Program-made: the position numbers and the translations under genes
Source: Ningiella ruwaisensis
Lineage (GTDB): Bacteria > Pseudomonadota > Gammaproteobacteria > Enterobacterales > Alteromonadaceae
DNA: 64,000 bases
Assembly (NCBI RefSeq): GCF_004798935.1
Contig: NZ_RAHT01000003.1
Coordinates: 558,001-622,000 of the forward strand
Reading direction: 5' to 3'
Shown: positions 27,001 through 35,820 of the stretch, in pieces
Position numbering within the stretch: position 1 is the first letter of the stretch
How the letters are laid out: each line of letters begins with the position of its first letter
The notes under the pieces: model-generated
Told to the model about the DNA's origin: nothing
The model's input: only the letters and a program-made list of their open reading frames with translations
Databases searched by the model: none

Positions 27001-27810
27001 GACAACATCATCTAGCTTATCTGCTTTTTGAGCATCTGCTAAAACACTTGCTTTCTCGGCCCACTGCCTTTGCAGAGACTGGATATGGGTTTCATGCTCT
27101 AATGATTGTCTGTCGCTGAAGCCGCCGGAAAAAACAAGCGCAATCAGGGCGCTTTGACTATTAAACTTGGCGCCACTTAGCTGCACAGGCAGGGCGTTTT
27201 CGTTCAACGAGCCCATGCCAGGAATTGCCTCAAGTTCTAACCTGACATCCAATAGCCCATTTAACTGCAAGGCTTCGTTTATTTGGCCCTTGGCATTGCT
27301 TTCGTCAAACGTTAACTGCTGCGCCAGTCGGTCGATGTAAATTTTGGTGTCTGATGATTTATCCTCATGAGGCATCACCCAGGCGTTTTTTACGCCTTCA
27401 ATTCTTACAAGAAGCTGTCGATAATCCAAGGCTGTACATGGCGCACATGTGAGTGCCTCGTGCGCAGGGAACAAACTGGATGAGGATGCGTCTGAGAGGT
27501 AGCCTTTTTTATTGCTTAAAATACTCTGTGTGTCAAAGCTGTTACGGTAGCTTAAATCGTTGATTGCAAAGCACAGGGCTTCAAGCGTTGTTATGCCCGG
27601 GTCATGCAGATTGTGGTCTGTCCAAATGTGGCCTGCCAGTCGCTGGATGTGAGCAATGCCTTCTTTGCGCAAAAAGCTGAAATCCTGCGCCTTACTCAAA
27701 TCTGTTGCCCGATTAATAGTCTGAGAATTTGACGCGTTTTGCATGCTATCGGGCACTTTTGTTGCGGTCATTTCTTTTCTGTTTATTTCTTTCTTGGCGA
27801 CTTTGCTCAT
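24016..27810 (-). CDS. Large CIS baseplate component (Afp11/12 class), 1264 aa
   Basis: Contains near the N-terminus (about 55-80) the motif HIWTDHNLHDPGITTLEALC, characteristic of the large baseplate wedge proteins of Afp/PVC-type systems. Between about 850 and 1110 there is a tandem duplication of a ~130-residue unit: DTRQ...RLEIKD...LLFKSWELYISREAA and DTREYGRDHRIEIKD...LFKSKRIYETREQA, each followed by an LF/FIQ...LR(Q/H)D segment. The units resemble the small YegP/DUF1508-like fold. The conserved end reads EGFHLIEHILLRPF. Its start overlaps the stop of the previous gene by 4 bp. It is a structural part of the baseplate, where the trigger for sheath contraction is set. The inserted duplicated domain may decorate the baseplate exterior. 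Confidence 0.8.
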   Translation of the reverse strand: MSKVAKKEINRKEMTATKVPDSMQNASNSQTINRATDLSKAQDFSFLRKEGIAHIQRLAGHIWTDHNLHDPGITTLEALCFAINDLSYRNSFDTQSILSNKKGYLSDASSSSLFPAHEALTCAPCTALDYRQLLVRIEGVKNAWVMPHEDKSSDTKIYIDRLAQQLTFDESNAKGQINEALQLNGLLDVRLELEAIPGMGSLNENALPVQLSGAKFNSQSALIALVFSGGFSDRQSLEHETHIQSLQRQWAEKASVLADAQKADKLDDVVELQLRRIDTQSTSILCKIDGETMPELVIRFDVDEAPRVTPQHYKQVLLQPPWFLLIDYAQKQAHIQTVLERVRCAMHHHRGLCEDIASIAPIQAEYLGICSDIDVSPDADLEKLQAQICFEIEQYLNPPVQFQSLSALLEKGHRTEEIFNIPYIDKSLTCDVNEKSNTEETEANNNRAHKLFSKSGFVLNEDLSQSDLSAAVYGSDLINIIMDIPGVENVRALSMRKYSAQGLKQDIKTSETTASQARPESEKWVMPVAPQHQLLLSLDKSKFLLFKQDIPFQVRQLEFKASLAHLRNIARQQAYIPSPDSLQTPIETPVDVLSHYPLSNDFPQVYQIGEAGISEQAGIKRVNQARQFKGYLMVFEQVLADYLAQLHHLADLFSLDGNEKISNEETSGEGISSEGTSSEENASSDACNTYYSQYLKDLPGTLGRFSDEFYIDPNKMAQDSYRQSMYESQNQALARKNRLLDHLLARFSEQFSDYVMLMVNEQGDTLRTQSEILKDKKAFLRQQPVLSRQRNMGYCYLASASDSASQNTLTKSKQAALHKGLWDSENVSGLQKRLSRLAGISDMRRRDLHCKDFAKTLMDTRQTGDEFRLEIKDENNRLLFKSWELYISREAAMEDAQRLYPQVGRASAFKIAGFSRSNDDALLLESDEENSALESAETEASDESANQDGEKKFTWFIQTEDIKLRQDKVFNDRQSAQKDIDKVRARIREVKQARLDYEILFDTREYGRDHRIEIKDSQQNVLFKSKRIYETREQARNDANTLFSALHLPSAYEIVRDSGTGAVSLFIQAGELRLKHDALFDSIAQAQRAIDSIIRRYYEVLESEVCNQEGFHLIEHILLRPFSEPAALLNACIDQHMACSDDDPYSFRASIVLPYWPKRFLNIAFREFFEQLARKEAPAHIQLKICWIDDHQMREFDKAYKDFVIALSKFRSGQIAPNTFNQSQRALIDILSELKTVFPDAVLHDCDDDDDADPVRLGHTNLSL

Positions 27811-30800
27811 GTCAAAGCCTCCTCAATTAGGCGGATATCGTGTTGGTAATCACCCACTATTAAAGAATAAGGGCTACTGGCAATCAATGTCTCAAAGTCC
27901 TGACTGAGCCAGCTTTTAGCGCCAAGAACAGCGCTATTACTTGTTGACAGTGCTTGGATGTCGCTTTGATGGAACATCATTACATTTTTCACATAGTGCA
28001 CGTAAGGTAGCTCATCAATAAAATCAACGATACTCGCTTTGTGCCATTTTTCAGTGAATTTTGGTGCAACTAAAGAGTGCGCGCCATTTTTAGAGCTAGC
28101 ATTTCCTAAAGTCTCTGATGCGCTTAAGTCAGTAGCCCAGGGCATTAAAAAATGATTGATAGCAGTATTAAGTAAGTGCAAATAGTAGCTACTGTCGGTC
28201 ACAAAATCAGCTAATGCGACATCAAATGAAAGTTTCAAGACCTCTATTTTAGGGTTGATAATTTTTACGTCTGCGAAAATGGGTTTACGAGCGTTTATGA
28301 AGCTCTGCATCTGAGCAATACGCTGAAGGCTATTGTAGGGGCGAAATGCATCGACATTTGACTGCTTTCTTAAATCAGGTAAGGGCACAACCAAAACTTT
28401 TCCGGGATGTTGAGCATTAACCGCACTTTTATGCTCAGGGCTTGCGCTGCTGTGGTCCTTATCCTGGTTTATGCCTTCATTACAGTCATTACTGCAAAGG
28501 TGAGTATGTGCTAAACACTTAACACTAAAGACATCATCAAATTCGCCTAATAAAAGATGCTCATAGTCCCATACGCAAACAGCACGATCTTTGTGCCGTA
28601 GCCTTTCACTGCTTCGTTGATAAAAGTCATCAGCGGTTTCAGCCGCTCTGCCTTTAAAGCTCGCTTTTGTTTGAGAAATTTTTTTGATGGCTCGCGCAGC
28701 ATCGGCAGCTTGAGCAGCGCTGAGCGTACTTTGTAAATTAAATAATTTAGAAATCGTATTTTCAGCAATGGTCTTACCAAAGCTGCTTTTGTTCATATCG
28801 GTCGAAGACTTAAGCAAGCTGGCATCAAGCACATCAGAATCATACAGAGAGCGACTGCGTTCAAGTTCAAGGCCTTGCAGATACACACTATGTATTTGTG
28901 CGACAGCTGCGCTATTTTCAAGCGCTTCGACTTTTATCCAAGTCAGGTCTGAATCAAAGTCATTGCGCATAAATGTGTGATATCGATTGTTAGCACTTTC
29001 ATGCATGGGTAACGTAAATCGAATAAGGCCGCTACCTGATAAAGATAAAGTAGTATCTTGAACTTGCTCGAGAGTGAGTGCTTTCCACTCATCATCTAAA
29101 AGGTAAGACCAATTTAGCTTGGCCAAATCAGATAAGGGATTACCACTTCCATCAACTGCATCAAATAGCAAGGATACCAGCTGTCCGGGCTTGAGATTTT
29201 CAACACCAAAATAACATTCTCCCTCAGATGAATATTGAGCGAACAAGCTATTTGAAGAGGTGTAAGCCAGTCCGAACGGATGGAGGTGGTAGCGCCGAGC
29301 CGGTGTTTTTCGAATGCTTGTATAGTTAATTAGCATGTCATCAATAACTGGCAAAAAGGGCGCTTTAGGCAAGCCATCAGTATTGTAATTGATGTTGGAT
29401 TTTGGTGAATAAGAAAAGCCTTCGGCCTTACCCATAATGGCTAGCGCGTTTTCTTGAGGATAGGCAGCGTGACCAAAATCACTATCGAGTGTCAGTTTAA
29501 TAAAGCCATTTTTTGCAGTGGCACTGAAAGCGTCATTGAGTGATTCGACCGTTTGAAATTCGACGCCTCCACCCACATTTGAAAGTGAAACCGCGCTTGA
29601 CGGCGCCGAAGTGTTAAAAAACGCAAGTCTGCTTTGAGCGTGACTTTGCCAGCGCCCCTGAACTAACTTACTGACCTTGACCTGGCTCGCTGTCTGAGAA
29701 TTATCGTTGTAGAAAACATCGTCCTCAACAAGAGGTGTTTGCCAAGTAATATCAAATTGTAGCTGGGACAATGGGCTTGCAAAAATGGCCGCACCACCCA
29801 TAATCAATGCATCGCCTTTTGTAGGACGAGCGCCAAAGGGCATAAATGCTTTACTTTTGTCTAGCGCGCCTAGTTGATTACTAAGGTTAAAGGCACGGCT
29901 ACCTTCTACTTCACTATAGGTCTCAACGCTGGCAACTTTTACTTTTTCCCAATCTTTAGCATTTTCGAGTCCGGCTTTGAGTGTGATTTTCACAAGCGGT
30001 AATGCTTTATTACTCATAGAATCTGTTCGAACAGCCCGGCTTGCTTCTTTGGCAGTTGTCAATCCTGGCTCAATGTAAGGGCTAAAACCTAGCGCCTGAC
30101 TTGCTTTTGCGCTTAATGGCAACAGGGGCGGGGCGTCTGCGTCTATATCAATAGCGATATCTACCCGATTTGTGCGCTTATAGGTGTTAACCTTTGCGCT
30201 TGGAATGTTTAGCCAAGCCTCCTCAGTTGTAACAGCAACACTAAACATGTTGGCACTGACACTCGGTGCAGTGCCGATGAGGTTCAAACGAAGGTTGATC
30301 CTGCGTGCGCCGTCACTTAACAAAAAGCTTTCGTCGGCAAGCGCAAAGCCAGCAACTACAGGAGTTGCGTTGACATTCTCATTGCTATTGTTATCAGAAA
30401 ATGCTTTAAAATCAGCGCTATAACCAAAGAGAGGCCAAGGCGTTTCGGCGCTTTCCAAAAACTGGCTTGCCATAGCTGATTGCCTGCTGTCGACTGCGCG
30501 AAGATTAAGCGCTTTAATCTTAACAATTTTTGCCTGATTCAATACACAAGCTTCTTTTGTCTGGTAAAGCCGCTGCTCACCATATTCGTCTTTTTGCCCA
30601 TCAAATAAGGTGCCAGCTTCCAAATATAAACTTTCTATCCCGGGTTTTAATTCAAGATGGATCAGTGCAGTATCTGCCATCGCGGGTTTAGCCTGCATGC
30701 GCAAAATAGTGGAAAAATAAAACTGCAGGTGACGCTCCGTAAATTGATTGAGCTCAGCTTGCGGATATTGGTAAAGACGTAAAAATGCCAGCCATAGCGC

Positions 30801-31889
30801 GTAATGAGGCTGATGAAGATTCGAAGCACCTTCAAGTGAAAGTACCGACTCCAATTGCTCAAAACCTAAGGAAGATATCGTTTCGATGCTGCTAAAAAGG
30901 TTTGATACGCCATCGCTTAACAAGTTGTAGCGTGTTGCATACTCCAAGCGAGCGTGCGTCTGCGAAGCGTCAATTTCGTTTATTGCATCACTGTCAGATT
31001 CTGCATCAATGCCTAATCCATATACACGAAGTTCAGCGCTTATCGCTTCCATCTCAATGCCTTGGCTTGAAATTGGGCTCGAAATTGGGCTTGAAAAGGA
31101 AAGGCTATTTTTCAGAAGAAAGGCATTCAGGTAGTTAAGCGTTTGTTCAATTAATGCATAAAGAGAGGTTCCATCTGCAAAACGCAAAAGCAAACGACTT
31201 ACATCGATAGAGCTTAAGTTGGCGATTGTGCTCGCGTCATTTTCCTCTAATTCAATAAGCCCTTCATTAAAATCGGGAAGCGCTAACTGCGCGCCTTTTA
31301 TAAATGCGATGATATATTCCAGCGATGGTAAAAGATGCGTGCTCAGAACTTTAAGCATGTTGTTTCTGGTGATTGCAGGCCTCGCGCCTTTAATAGCATT
31401 ACTTGCTGCAGGCTCCTTTATCGCCGTTTCTAATGCGTGGGAATACTCAGGAATGTGCGCAATTTCAGTCAGCAAGGTATGCAAAGTCCGAAAAGCCAAG
31501 TGAAAATAGGCTGCATAAGCATGAACAAGCAAATCAGGTCTTTTATTAAGAAGTTGTTTAGAAGGCGTTTGAATCAAGTCAATCAGTAAATTCTGCTCTC
31601 GCATCGCCTCACGGCAATCAATATTGGCAATACTGGCGAGTGCGACCGAAATGTCTTTTTCAAAAAAGACTTGCCACGATTGCGTTTTACTTGCTTCTTT
31701 GTCGGAAGTATCTGCGGGAGTATTGTAAAAGCGAATGTGTTTACTGTAGTGCTTGGCAAATAAAATAAAATCGGCAATATTACGCTCATCTACCTGAAAC
31801 GAAGACGGTGAAAGCGCAGCAATAGAACGGTTTAGGCGATTGGTACCGTTTCGTTTTATCAAGCTGGGTTTTTGACAAGGATGCGTCAC
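27807..31889 (-). CDS. Large CIS baseplate wedge protein, gpJ/gp47-related (Afp11/12 class), 1360 aa
   Basis: The longest structural protein of the system after the payload. The C-terminal third has the diagnostic stretch SERLRHKDRAVCVWDYEHLL followed by LGEFDDVFSVKCLAHTH. This is the RL+HK-RA--WDYE motif of Afp12-type baseplate J proteins. The wedge domain continues to about 1300 (KVLVVPLPDLRKQSN; ADVKIINPKIEVLKLSFDVA), as in J-family proteins that link baseplate to tube. The N-terminal 900 residues are extended helical and beta segments without a recognised domain. It overlaps its neighbours by 4 bp on both sides, so it is firmly within the operon. Which of Afp11 and Afp12 it corresponds to is not decided. 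Confidence 0.83.
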   Translation of the reverse strand: MTHPCQKPSLIKRNGTNRLNRSIAALSPSSFQVDERNIADFILFAKHYSKHIRFYNTPADTSDKEASKTQSWQVFFEKDISVALASIANIDCREAMREQNLLIDLIQTPSKQLLNKRPDLLVHAYAAYFHLAFRTLHTLLTEIAHIPEYSHALETAIKEPAASNAIKGARPAITRNNMLKVLSTHLLPSLEYIIAFIKGAQLALPDFNEGLIELEENDASTIANLSSIDVSRLLLRFADGTSLYALIEQTLNYLNAFLLKNSLSFSSPISSPISSQGIEMEAISAELRVYGLGIDAESDSDAINEIDASQTHARLEYATRYNLLSDGVSNLFSSIETISSLGFEQLESVLSLEGASNLHQPHYALWLAFLRLYQYPQAELNQFTERHLQFYFSTILRMQAKPAMADTALIHLELKPGIESLYLEAGTLFDGQKDEYGEQRLYQTKEACVLNQAKIVKIKALNLRAVDSRQSAMASQFLESAETPWPLFGYSADFKAFSDNNSNENVNATPVVAGFALADESFLLSDGARRINLRLNLIGTAPSVSANMFSVAVTTEEAWLNIPSAKVNTYKRTNRVDIAIDIDADAPPLLPLSAKASQALGFSPYIEPGLTTAKEASRAVRTDSMSNKALPLVKITLKAGLENAKDWEKVKVASVETYSEVEGSRAFNLSNQLGALDKSKAFMPFGARPTKGDALIMGGAAIFASPLSQLQFDITWQTPLVEDDVFYNDNSQTASQVKVSKLVQGRWQSHAQSRLAFFNTSAPSSAVSLSNVGGGVEFQTVESLNDAFSATAKNGFIKLTLDSDFGHAAYPQENALAIMGKAEGFSYSPKSNINYNTDGLPKAPFLPVIDDMLINYTSIRKTPARRYHLHPFGLAYTSSNSLFAQYSSEGECYFGVENLKPGQLVSLLFDAVDGSGNPLSDLAKLNWSYLLDDEWKALTLEQVQDTTLSLSGSGLIRFTLPMHESANNRYHTFMRNDFDSDLTWIKVEALENSAAVAQIHSVYLQGLELERSRSLYDSDVLDASLLKSSTDMNKSSFGKTIAENTISKLFNLQSTLSAAQAADAARAIKKISQTKASFKGRAAETADDFYQRSSERLRHKDRAVCVWDYEHLLLGEFDDVFSVKCLAHTHLCSNDCNEGINQDKDHSSASPEHKSAVNAQHPGKVLVVPLPDLRKQSNVDAFRPYNSLQRIAQMQSFINARKPIFADVKIINPKIEVLKLSFDVALADFVTDSSYYLHLLNTAINHFLMPWATDLSASETLGNASSKNGAHSLVAPKFTEKWHKASIVDFIDELPYVHYVKNVMMFHQSDIQALSTSNSAVLGAKSWLSQDFETLIASSPYSLIVGDYQHDIRLIEEALT

Positions 31890-32350
31890 AATTCACCCGC
31901 CTCAGGCTTCGCGCTGCTAGTTTGTTCACTTGCTGATGCGCTTGCTTCATTTACATAAAATGGATAAACGAAGTTAAAGCGTGAATTACTGCCGCGAACG
32001 GTATATTCAATGTCAATAAACAAGGTACCCGGGCGAGTGCTAATATCAAATTGAATGCTTTGCGCATCAATTCTTGGCTCATGATATAAAATGCCGGTTC
32101 GCACTATGGTATCAATAAGCCCAAGTGCCTGTGTGTTAAGCGGCTCCTGCACCATATTGGCTAAGCTACATCCGTATTTAGCCTGCATGACACGCTCGCC
32201 CAAAGATGTGTTGAATAAAATGATCAGGCTCTGTTCGATATCCTGGATATCTTGACTCATATTGACTGAGCCATTTTCAGCATCAAAGCTGGGTGGAAAC
32301 GCCCAACCTCTGCCGATAATGTCGTATTCAGATGCCATCCTAGCCTCCAA
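31886..32350 (-). CDS. GPW/gp25-like baseplate protein (Afp9-like)
   Basis: A 154-residue protein of the gp25 lysozyme-like baseplate family. The fold signature is clear: GRGWAFPPSF at the start, then EQSLIILFNTSLGERVMQAK and YGCSLANMVQEPLN (the R-V-M-x-P/A-x-Y/F-G-C motif). gp25 proteins sit at the sheath-baseplate interface and nucleate sheath polymerisation. The last 25 residues are Ser/Ala/Glu-rich. It overlaps the PAAR gene upstream by 11 bp and the wedge gene downstream by 4 bp. Confidence 0.92.
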   Translation of the reverse strand: MEARMASEYDIIGRGWAFPPSFDAENGSVNMSQDIQDIEQSLIILFNTSLGERVMQAKYGCSLANMVQEPLNTQALGLIDTIVRTGILYHEPRIDAQSIQFDISTRPGTLFIDIEYTVRGSNSRFNFVYPFYVNEASASASEQTSSAKPEAGEL

Positions 32351-32633
32351 TTAATACCGTGGGAGCGCCGGCAACAATCGTACCGCCATGCGCAGTCGAA
32401 TCATTCATTCGAGCAGCAGGCACGCCTTCAATCAGTACCGTAGCTGAGCCTGAGACAATAGAGTCGGGCGGGCCAACACATACCAAACTATCACCCAGTC
32501 GGGCTGCGGGTATTCCAGCTATAAGCACAGTTGACGCGCCAGCAGTGACAGGCCCACCCACATGAGGAACACCATTTGGATTGACCATTGGGCAAACATG
32601 CATATCAGTGATCCGCGCTGCAGGGCTTGCCAT
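32340..32633 (-). CDS. PAAR-domain spike tip protein (Afp10 position)
   Basis: A 97-residue protein consisting only of a PAAR domain, with the motif PAAR repeated twice (IPAARLGDS, VPAARMNDS) and conserved Cys/His positions (DMHVCPMV, SLVCVG, TAHGG). PAAR proteins form the sharp conical tip on the VgrG-type trimer and can carry effectors. Here no extra domain is fused. It lies 14 bp after the VgrG-like gene. Confidence 0.95.
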   Translation of the reverse strand: MASPAARITDMHVCPMVNPNGVPHVGGPVTAGASTVLIAGIPAARLGDSLVCVGPPDSIVSGSATVLIEGVPAARMNDSTAHGGTIVAGAPTVLIGG

Positions 32634-32647
32634 AGTATTTCTCCTTA

Positions 32648-34432
32648 TTAATTTATTTGAACCAGACTGCCTTTTACCGCCGTAATTGCACTGCCTTCGA
32701 CGGTCATGTTTGCACCGGCCTTAAAAGATGCGTTTGTTTGTGATTCAAGGTTAATGTTCAGTCCATTGATATTGACGTCTTTTGATGCGCTGATGCTGAT
32801 ATCGCCATCGCTGCTTAAGGATATACCGCTGCTATCCATTACGTACATATTACCTGTTTCATCTTCGATGATGACCTCAGCGTTATCGTCATTTAATTCA
32901 ACTCGTTTGCCTTCAGGGGTTTTTATCAGCACTGACTGACTATCATCATCAAAGATGAGCTCTATACCCGATGCGGTCGTCCATCCGCGCTTGAAATTAT
33001 CATCACTGGCTTCAATGGGGCTTGCATTTGCACTGCTATGCAGTGCGCCGAGTACCACCGGTTCCGGAATGTGAGAGTGAATAAAACTGACAATGACCTC
33101 GTCACCAATCGAAGGACGAAATACAGCACCGCGAGCTGCACCGGCATCCTGCTGAAGCAAACGCGCCCATATGCCGTCCTGGTTCAGATGCATATGCACA
33201 AGGTGCACCTTTATGCGTTCGTTGGCATTCGGATCGTCTTGTAGCGCAACAACTTTGGCAATATGCAGACCTGTTGCGCCGGCTTTATCAATTAGTGCGC
33301 CACTCATGCCATTGTGAAAGATGCCGGATATGCCAATAGGAAATTTGGGCAAACCGATTTGCACAATACTCGTCCAGTTACCGCCGACAAGACGGTGCAT
33401 GATACCGCTTACAAACGCCTTACCTTCAAAGGTTTTTCCTAGCCCCTGAAGAGAAATTTGCTCCCCAATGATCAGGCCTTGCCGACCTTGAATCGTCAAT
33501 GTGCCCTGATAAGCTTGCATGGCATGTCGGGTCGATATGCCTTTGGCGACTTCACTAAGCAAGGCACCATCACTTTGCGATTCGCGCACATAACGTTGGG
33601 ACGCTTCTCCGGCAGCTTGCGCTAAATCGCCTTGGCTGGTGCCCAAAATGTTTATTGATTGCGCACTGCTTTCGCTATTGACCAGATTTTGACTGCTGGC
33701 ATCCCAGGCCGCTACGTCAACATTCTCAAACTGGTGTTGCGCAGAGATTTGCACATCACAGTCAATAATGTCCCGTCCAAAACTAATACCGTTTGCTTCC
33801 AATGGGTTAAGTGAAGCCGCTGGATTTGTAGGCGAAGCGGCACTTTCTAAATCACTTATGACCAAAACCTGGTCCCGATAAGCGATGAAAAGGCCGTACT
33901 GATACAGCAATGCCAACATAAAATCCCAATCGCTTTGATGCATTTGAATAATCTGTTCAAACAGTTGAGTGCCAATCCCCGACGATATTTCAATGCTGAG
34001 CGCTATGTCGTAGGGGGCGAATAATTGATTTAACAAATCATCAAGTGAAATATCCTGAAAATATCGATGCTGAATGACCTGCGTCATTTGAAAAGCAGGA
34101 TGTTTACAAAGCACCGTAGTGCGAGAGCTACCGCCCTGAAGGGCTTTAACACTGATTGAGACAACAATCCCCTCGAATACGAGGTCAGTATTGGTTTGAT
34201 AGCCAAGTTCTATGCTTATTTTTCGTCCTATTTGCAGTTCTTCGCTGCTGGCCAGTGCAAAGTTTTGCGAGGCTGCATCACCGTCGATCAACGAAAACTC
34301 TGCAGTACTTATTCGATTGCTTTCATGCCTGACGTCAATAAATTCGATTTGAGAAGCAAGCGATACTTCGCTTCCTTCAGATAAAATACGAAATGAGGAT
34401 AAGTCAGCAGAGCGAAGGGGAATGACTGGCAT
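32648..34432 (-). CDS. VgrG/gp27-gp5-like spike protein (Afp8-like)
   Basis: A 594-residue spike protein. Residues 1-360 are a gp27-like phage-late-control-D domain (LQGLGKTFEGKAFVSGIMHR), about 385-475 an OB-fold gp5-like domain (VHLVHMHLNQDGIWARLLQQ, RPSIGDEVIVSFIHSHIPEP), and the C-terminal 100 residues a beta-helix of short repeats (SISASKDVNINGLNINLESQ), the trimeric needle on which the PAAR tip sits. It lacks an effector extension. The length is like Afp8/VgrG proteins. One-base overlap with the upstream LysM-protein gene indicates coupling. Confidence 0.94.
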   Translation of the reverse strand: MPVIPLRSADLSSFRILSEGSEVSLASQIEFIDVRHESNRISTAEFSLIDGDAASQNFALASSEELQIGRKISIELGYQTNTDLVFEGIVVSISVKALQGGSSRTTVLCKHPAFQMTQVIQHRYFQDISLDDLLNQLFAPYDIALSIEISSGIGTQLFEQIIQMHQSDWDFMLALLYQYGLFIAYRDQVLVISDLESAASPTNPAASLNPLEANGISFGRDIIDCDVQISAQHQFENVDVAAWDASSQNLVNSESSAQSINILGTSQGDLAQAAGEASQRYVRESQSDGALLSEVAKGISTRHAMQAYQGTLTIQGRQGLIIGEQISLQGLGKTFEGKAFVSGIMHRLVGGNWTSIVQIGLPKFPIGISGIFHNGMSGALIDKAGATGLHIAKVVALQDDPNANERIKVHLVHMHLNQDGIWARLLQQDAGAARGAVFRPSIGDEVIVSFIHSHIPEPVVLGALHSSANASPIEASDDNFKRGWTTASGIELIFDDDSQSVLIKTPEGKRVELNDDNAEVIIEDETGNMYVMDSSGISLSSDGDISISASKDVNINGLNINLESQTNASFKAGANMTVEGSAITAVKGSLVQIN

Positions 34433-35112
34433 TATTGCGCTCCTTTTAATGGCGGCAAGCGCAGGGTATCGGCCGCAGAAAGTTTGCGAATAGTATCAAG
34501 CTTGTTGGCTTTAGCCACAGCATGAATGTATCGATAGTCGCCATATTTTTTATGTACAATAGTATCGAGACGTTCATTTGGAGCAACGCGATGCATCTCT
34601 GTTACATCAGGGGATTGCAGGTTGTTGATGAGCTCTTGCAATTCCAGGGTTTTATGTTCAATAAATGTCGCGCTAATGGTCGCTCGAAGCGGTAAGCCAC
34701 TGGCCTTAAATAGCTTGTAGTTGATGCTGTATTTTTTTAGCACACAGGTAGCCGCAAACAGCCCCCATTGGATCAATAGAAATCGGCTTCGGTGTGTCTC
34801 ACCAAAAAATCCCGTTGTGCGTTTAAACCATTCGATGTAGACGCTTACATCAATTTTTGCGCCGTTCGCTCCGGTACCATCCAGTAAAAAATCAAAGCTA
34901 AATTCGCGAGGGGCAATGCTATGCTCCCTTGCTTCTGCACCGTTTGATCCATGTGCGACTTGATCGGTGTTATGAATAATTTCATTATCAACCGTAAAAC
35001 TCTCCGGATTAAACTGACACACAAAGGGCACATCAACAGGCAGTCCTCCCTGAATAGTATCGGCACTTGCAAAGGGGAGGATTTTTAATTTATCAAGTAG
35101 ACCTGAAGCCAT
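34432..35112 (-). CDS. CIS tube-adaptor protein with LysM-like C-terminus (Afp7-like)
   Basis: A 226-residue protein related to gp53/gp54-like tube-initiator proteins of Afp/PVC systems. The CQFNPESFTV motif near residue 32 is characteristic. The C-terminal 55 residues are LysM-like (MHRVAPNERLDTIVHKKYGD and DTLRLPP), as in Afp7. In phage tails such proteins join the spike to the first tube ring. Here LysM probably contacts baseplate components rather than peptidoglycan. It follows the DUF5908 gene directly and overlaps the spike gene by one base. Confidence 0.88.
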   Translation of the reverse strand: MASGLLDKLKILPFASADTIQGGLPVDVPFVCQFNPESFTVDNEIIHNTDQVAHGSNGAEAREHSIAPREFSFDFLLDGTGANGAKIDVSVYIEWFKRTTGFFGETHRSRFLLIQWGLFAATCVLKKYSINYKLFKASGLPLRATISATFIEHKTLELQELINNLQSPDVTEMHRVAPNERLDTIVHKKYGDYRYIHAVAKANKLDTIRKLSAADTLRLPPLKGAQ

Positions 35113-35113
35113 G

Positions 35114-35296
35114 CTATCTTTCCTGCTTCCGCTCGATTTGTTTGATTACCGCTTCGCTTATCTCGCGAATAAGCTGCGCTCTATCATTAGCACTTAATGC
35201 AAATGAGTTATCTCGGTGAGTACTTTTTCTTTTGTCGCTTTTTTGGTCTCTGACGTGCGCCGTAACAACCAATTCATGAATAACAATAGGCATCAA
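35114..35296 (-). CDS. Small DUF5908-type CIS protein (Afp6-like)
   Basis: A 60-residue basic protein. It begins MPIVIHELVVTAHV, the conserved start of DUF5908, a family known mainly from CIS clusters. The C-terminal half is one amphipathic helix (LIREISEAVIKQIERK). Role unproven; in Afp its homologue lies between tube and LysM-protein genes exactly as here. The start codon may be the second ATG (35293). It overlaps the upstream tube gene by 4 bp. Confidence 0.72.
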   Translation of the reverse strand: MMPIVIHELVVTAHVRDQKSDKRKSTHRDNSFALSANDRAQLIREISEAVIKQIERKQER

Positions 35297-35733
35297 GATT
35301 CTCGCTTAAAGTATTGATAGCTTAGTTCTAAAGTTTCAATAAGCACCTGGCTTTGTTGAGCGTTCAAGTCCGCTACTTCCCATTTGACCGGATAGGCACC
35401 ATGAAATGACCAGGTCATTAAGGGTTCACCCGCTTCATTAAGTAAACTGACCCACACCATGGCAGGTGAAATATCCAGATTCTCAATAGCGTTTAGGCAC
35501 CAGTCTTGAAGCGTAGAGCCAATGCTTAAACCGCGTTTAAGTATTAAATTGGCATAGTTCGGACGACTGGGTAAGGTATGGACAAATCGATTTTCTCCAC
35601 CTTCTGCTACGCTTTCAGTATCAAGGCTTGAACTAATTCCTGACACCTCTGAAAACTGAGTATCGATCATATCGCCCTGGGCAAAATCAAACGCGACATT
35701 GAAGTAAAATCCTACCGGTGGATACAGACTCAT
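35293..35733 (-). CDS. Second CIS inner-tube protein (Afp5-like)
   Basis: A 146-residue gp19/Hcp-like tube protein. Signatures are the N-terminal strand region VGFYFNVAFDF, the FSEVSGISSSLDTESVAEGG stretch and LILKRGLSIGSTLQDWCLNA. Afp5 and similar proteins start the tube at the baseplate, whereas the main tube protein (next gene upstream) forms the shaft. It overlaps the DUF5908 gene by 4 bp. An 87-bp non-coding gap separates it from the main tube gene. Confidence 0.88.
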   Translation of the reverse strand: MSLYPPVGFYFNVAFDFAQGDMIDTQFSEVSGISSSLDTESVAEGGENRFVHTLPSRPNYANLILKRGLSIGSTLQDWCLNAIENLDISPAMVWVSLLNEAGEPLMTWSFHGAYPVKWEVADLNAQQSQVLIETLELSYQYFKRES

Positions 35734-35820
35734 TTTCCTGTCTCCGCGAGTTTCGTCATTACTTTGTCTGCCCCTTTTGCTGTTCTTCTATGGGGTTTTC
35801 CGTCAACTTGGCGTAAACGC

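Noticed and set aside
34432-35112. LysM domain considered as evidence of a peptidoglycan-binding endolysin
   Set aside because: Position and CQFNPESFTV motif match Afp7-like tube-adaptor proteins, in which a LysM-like domain is usual.
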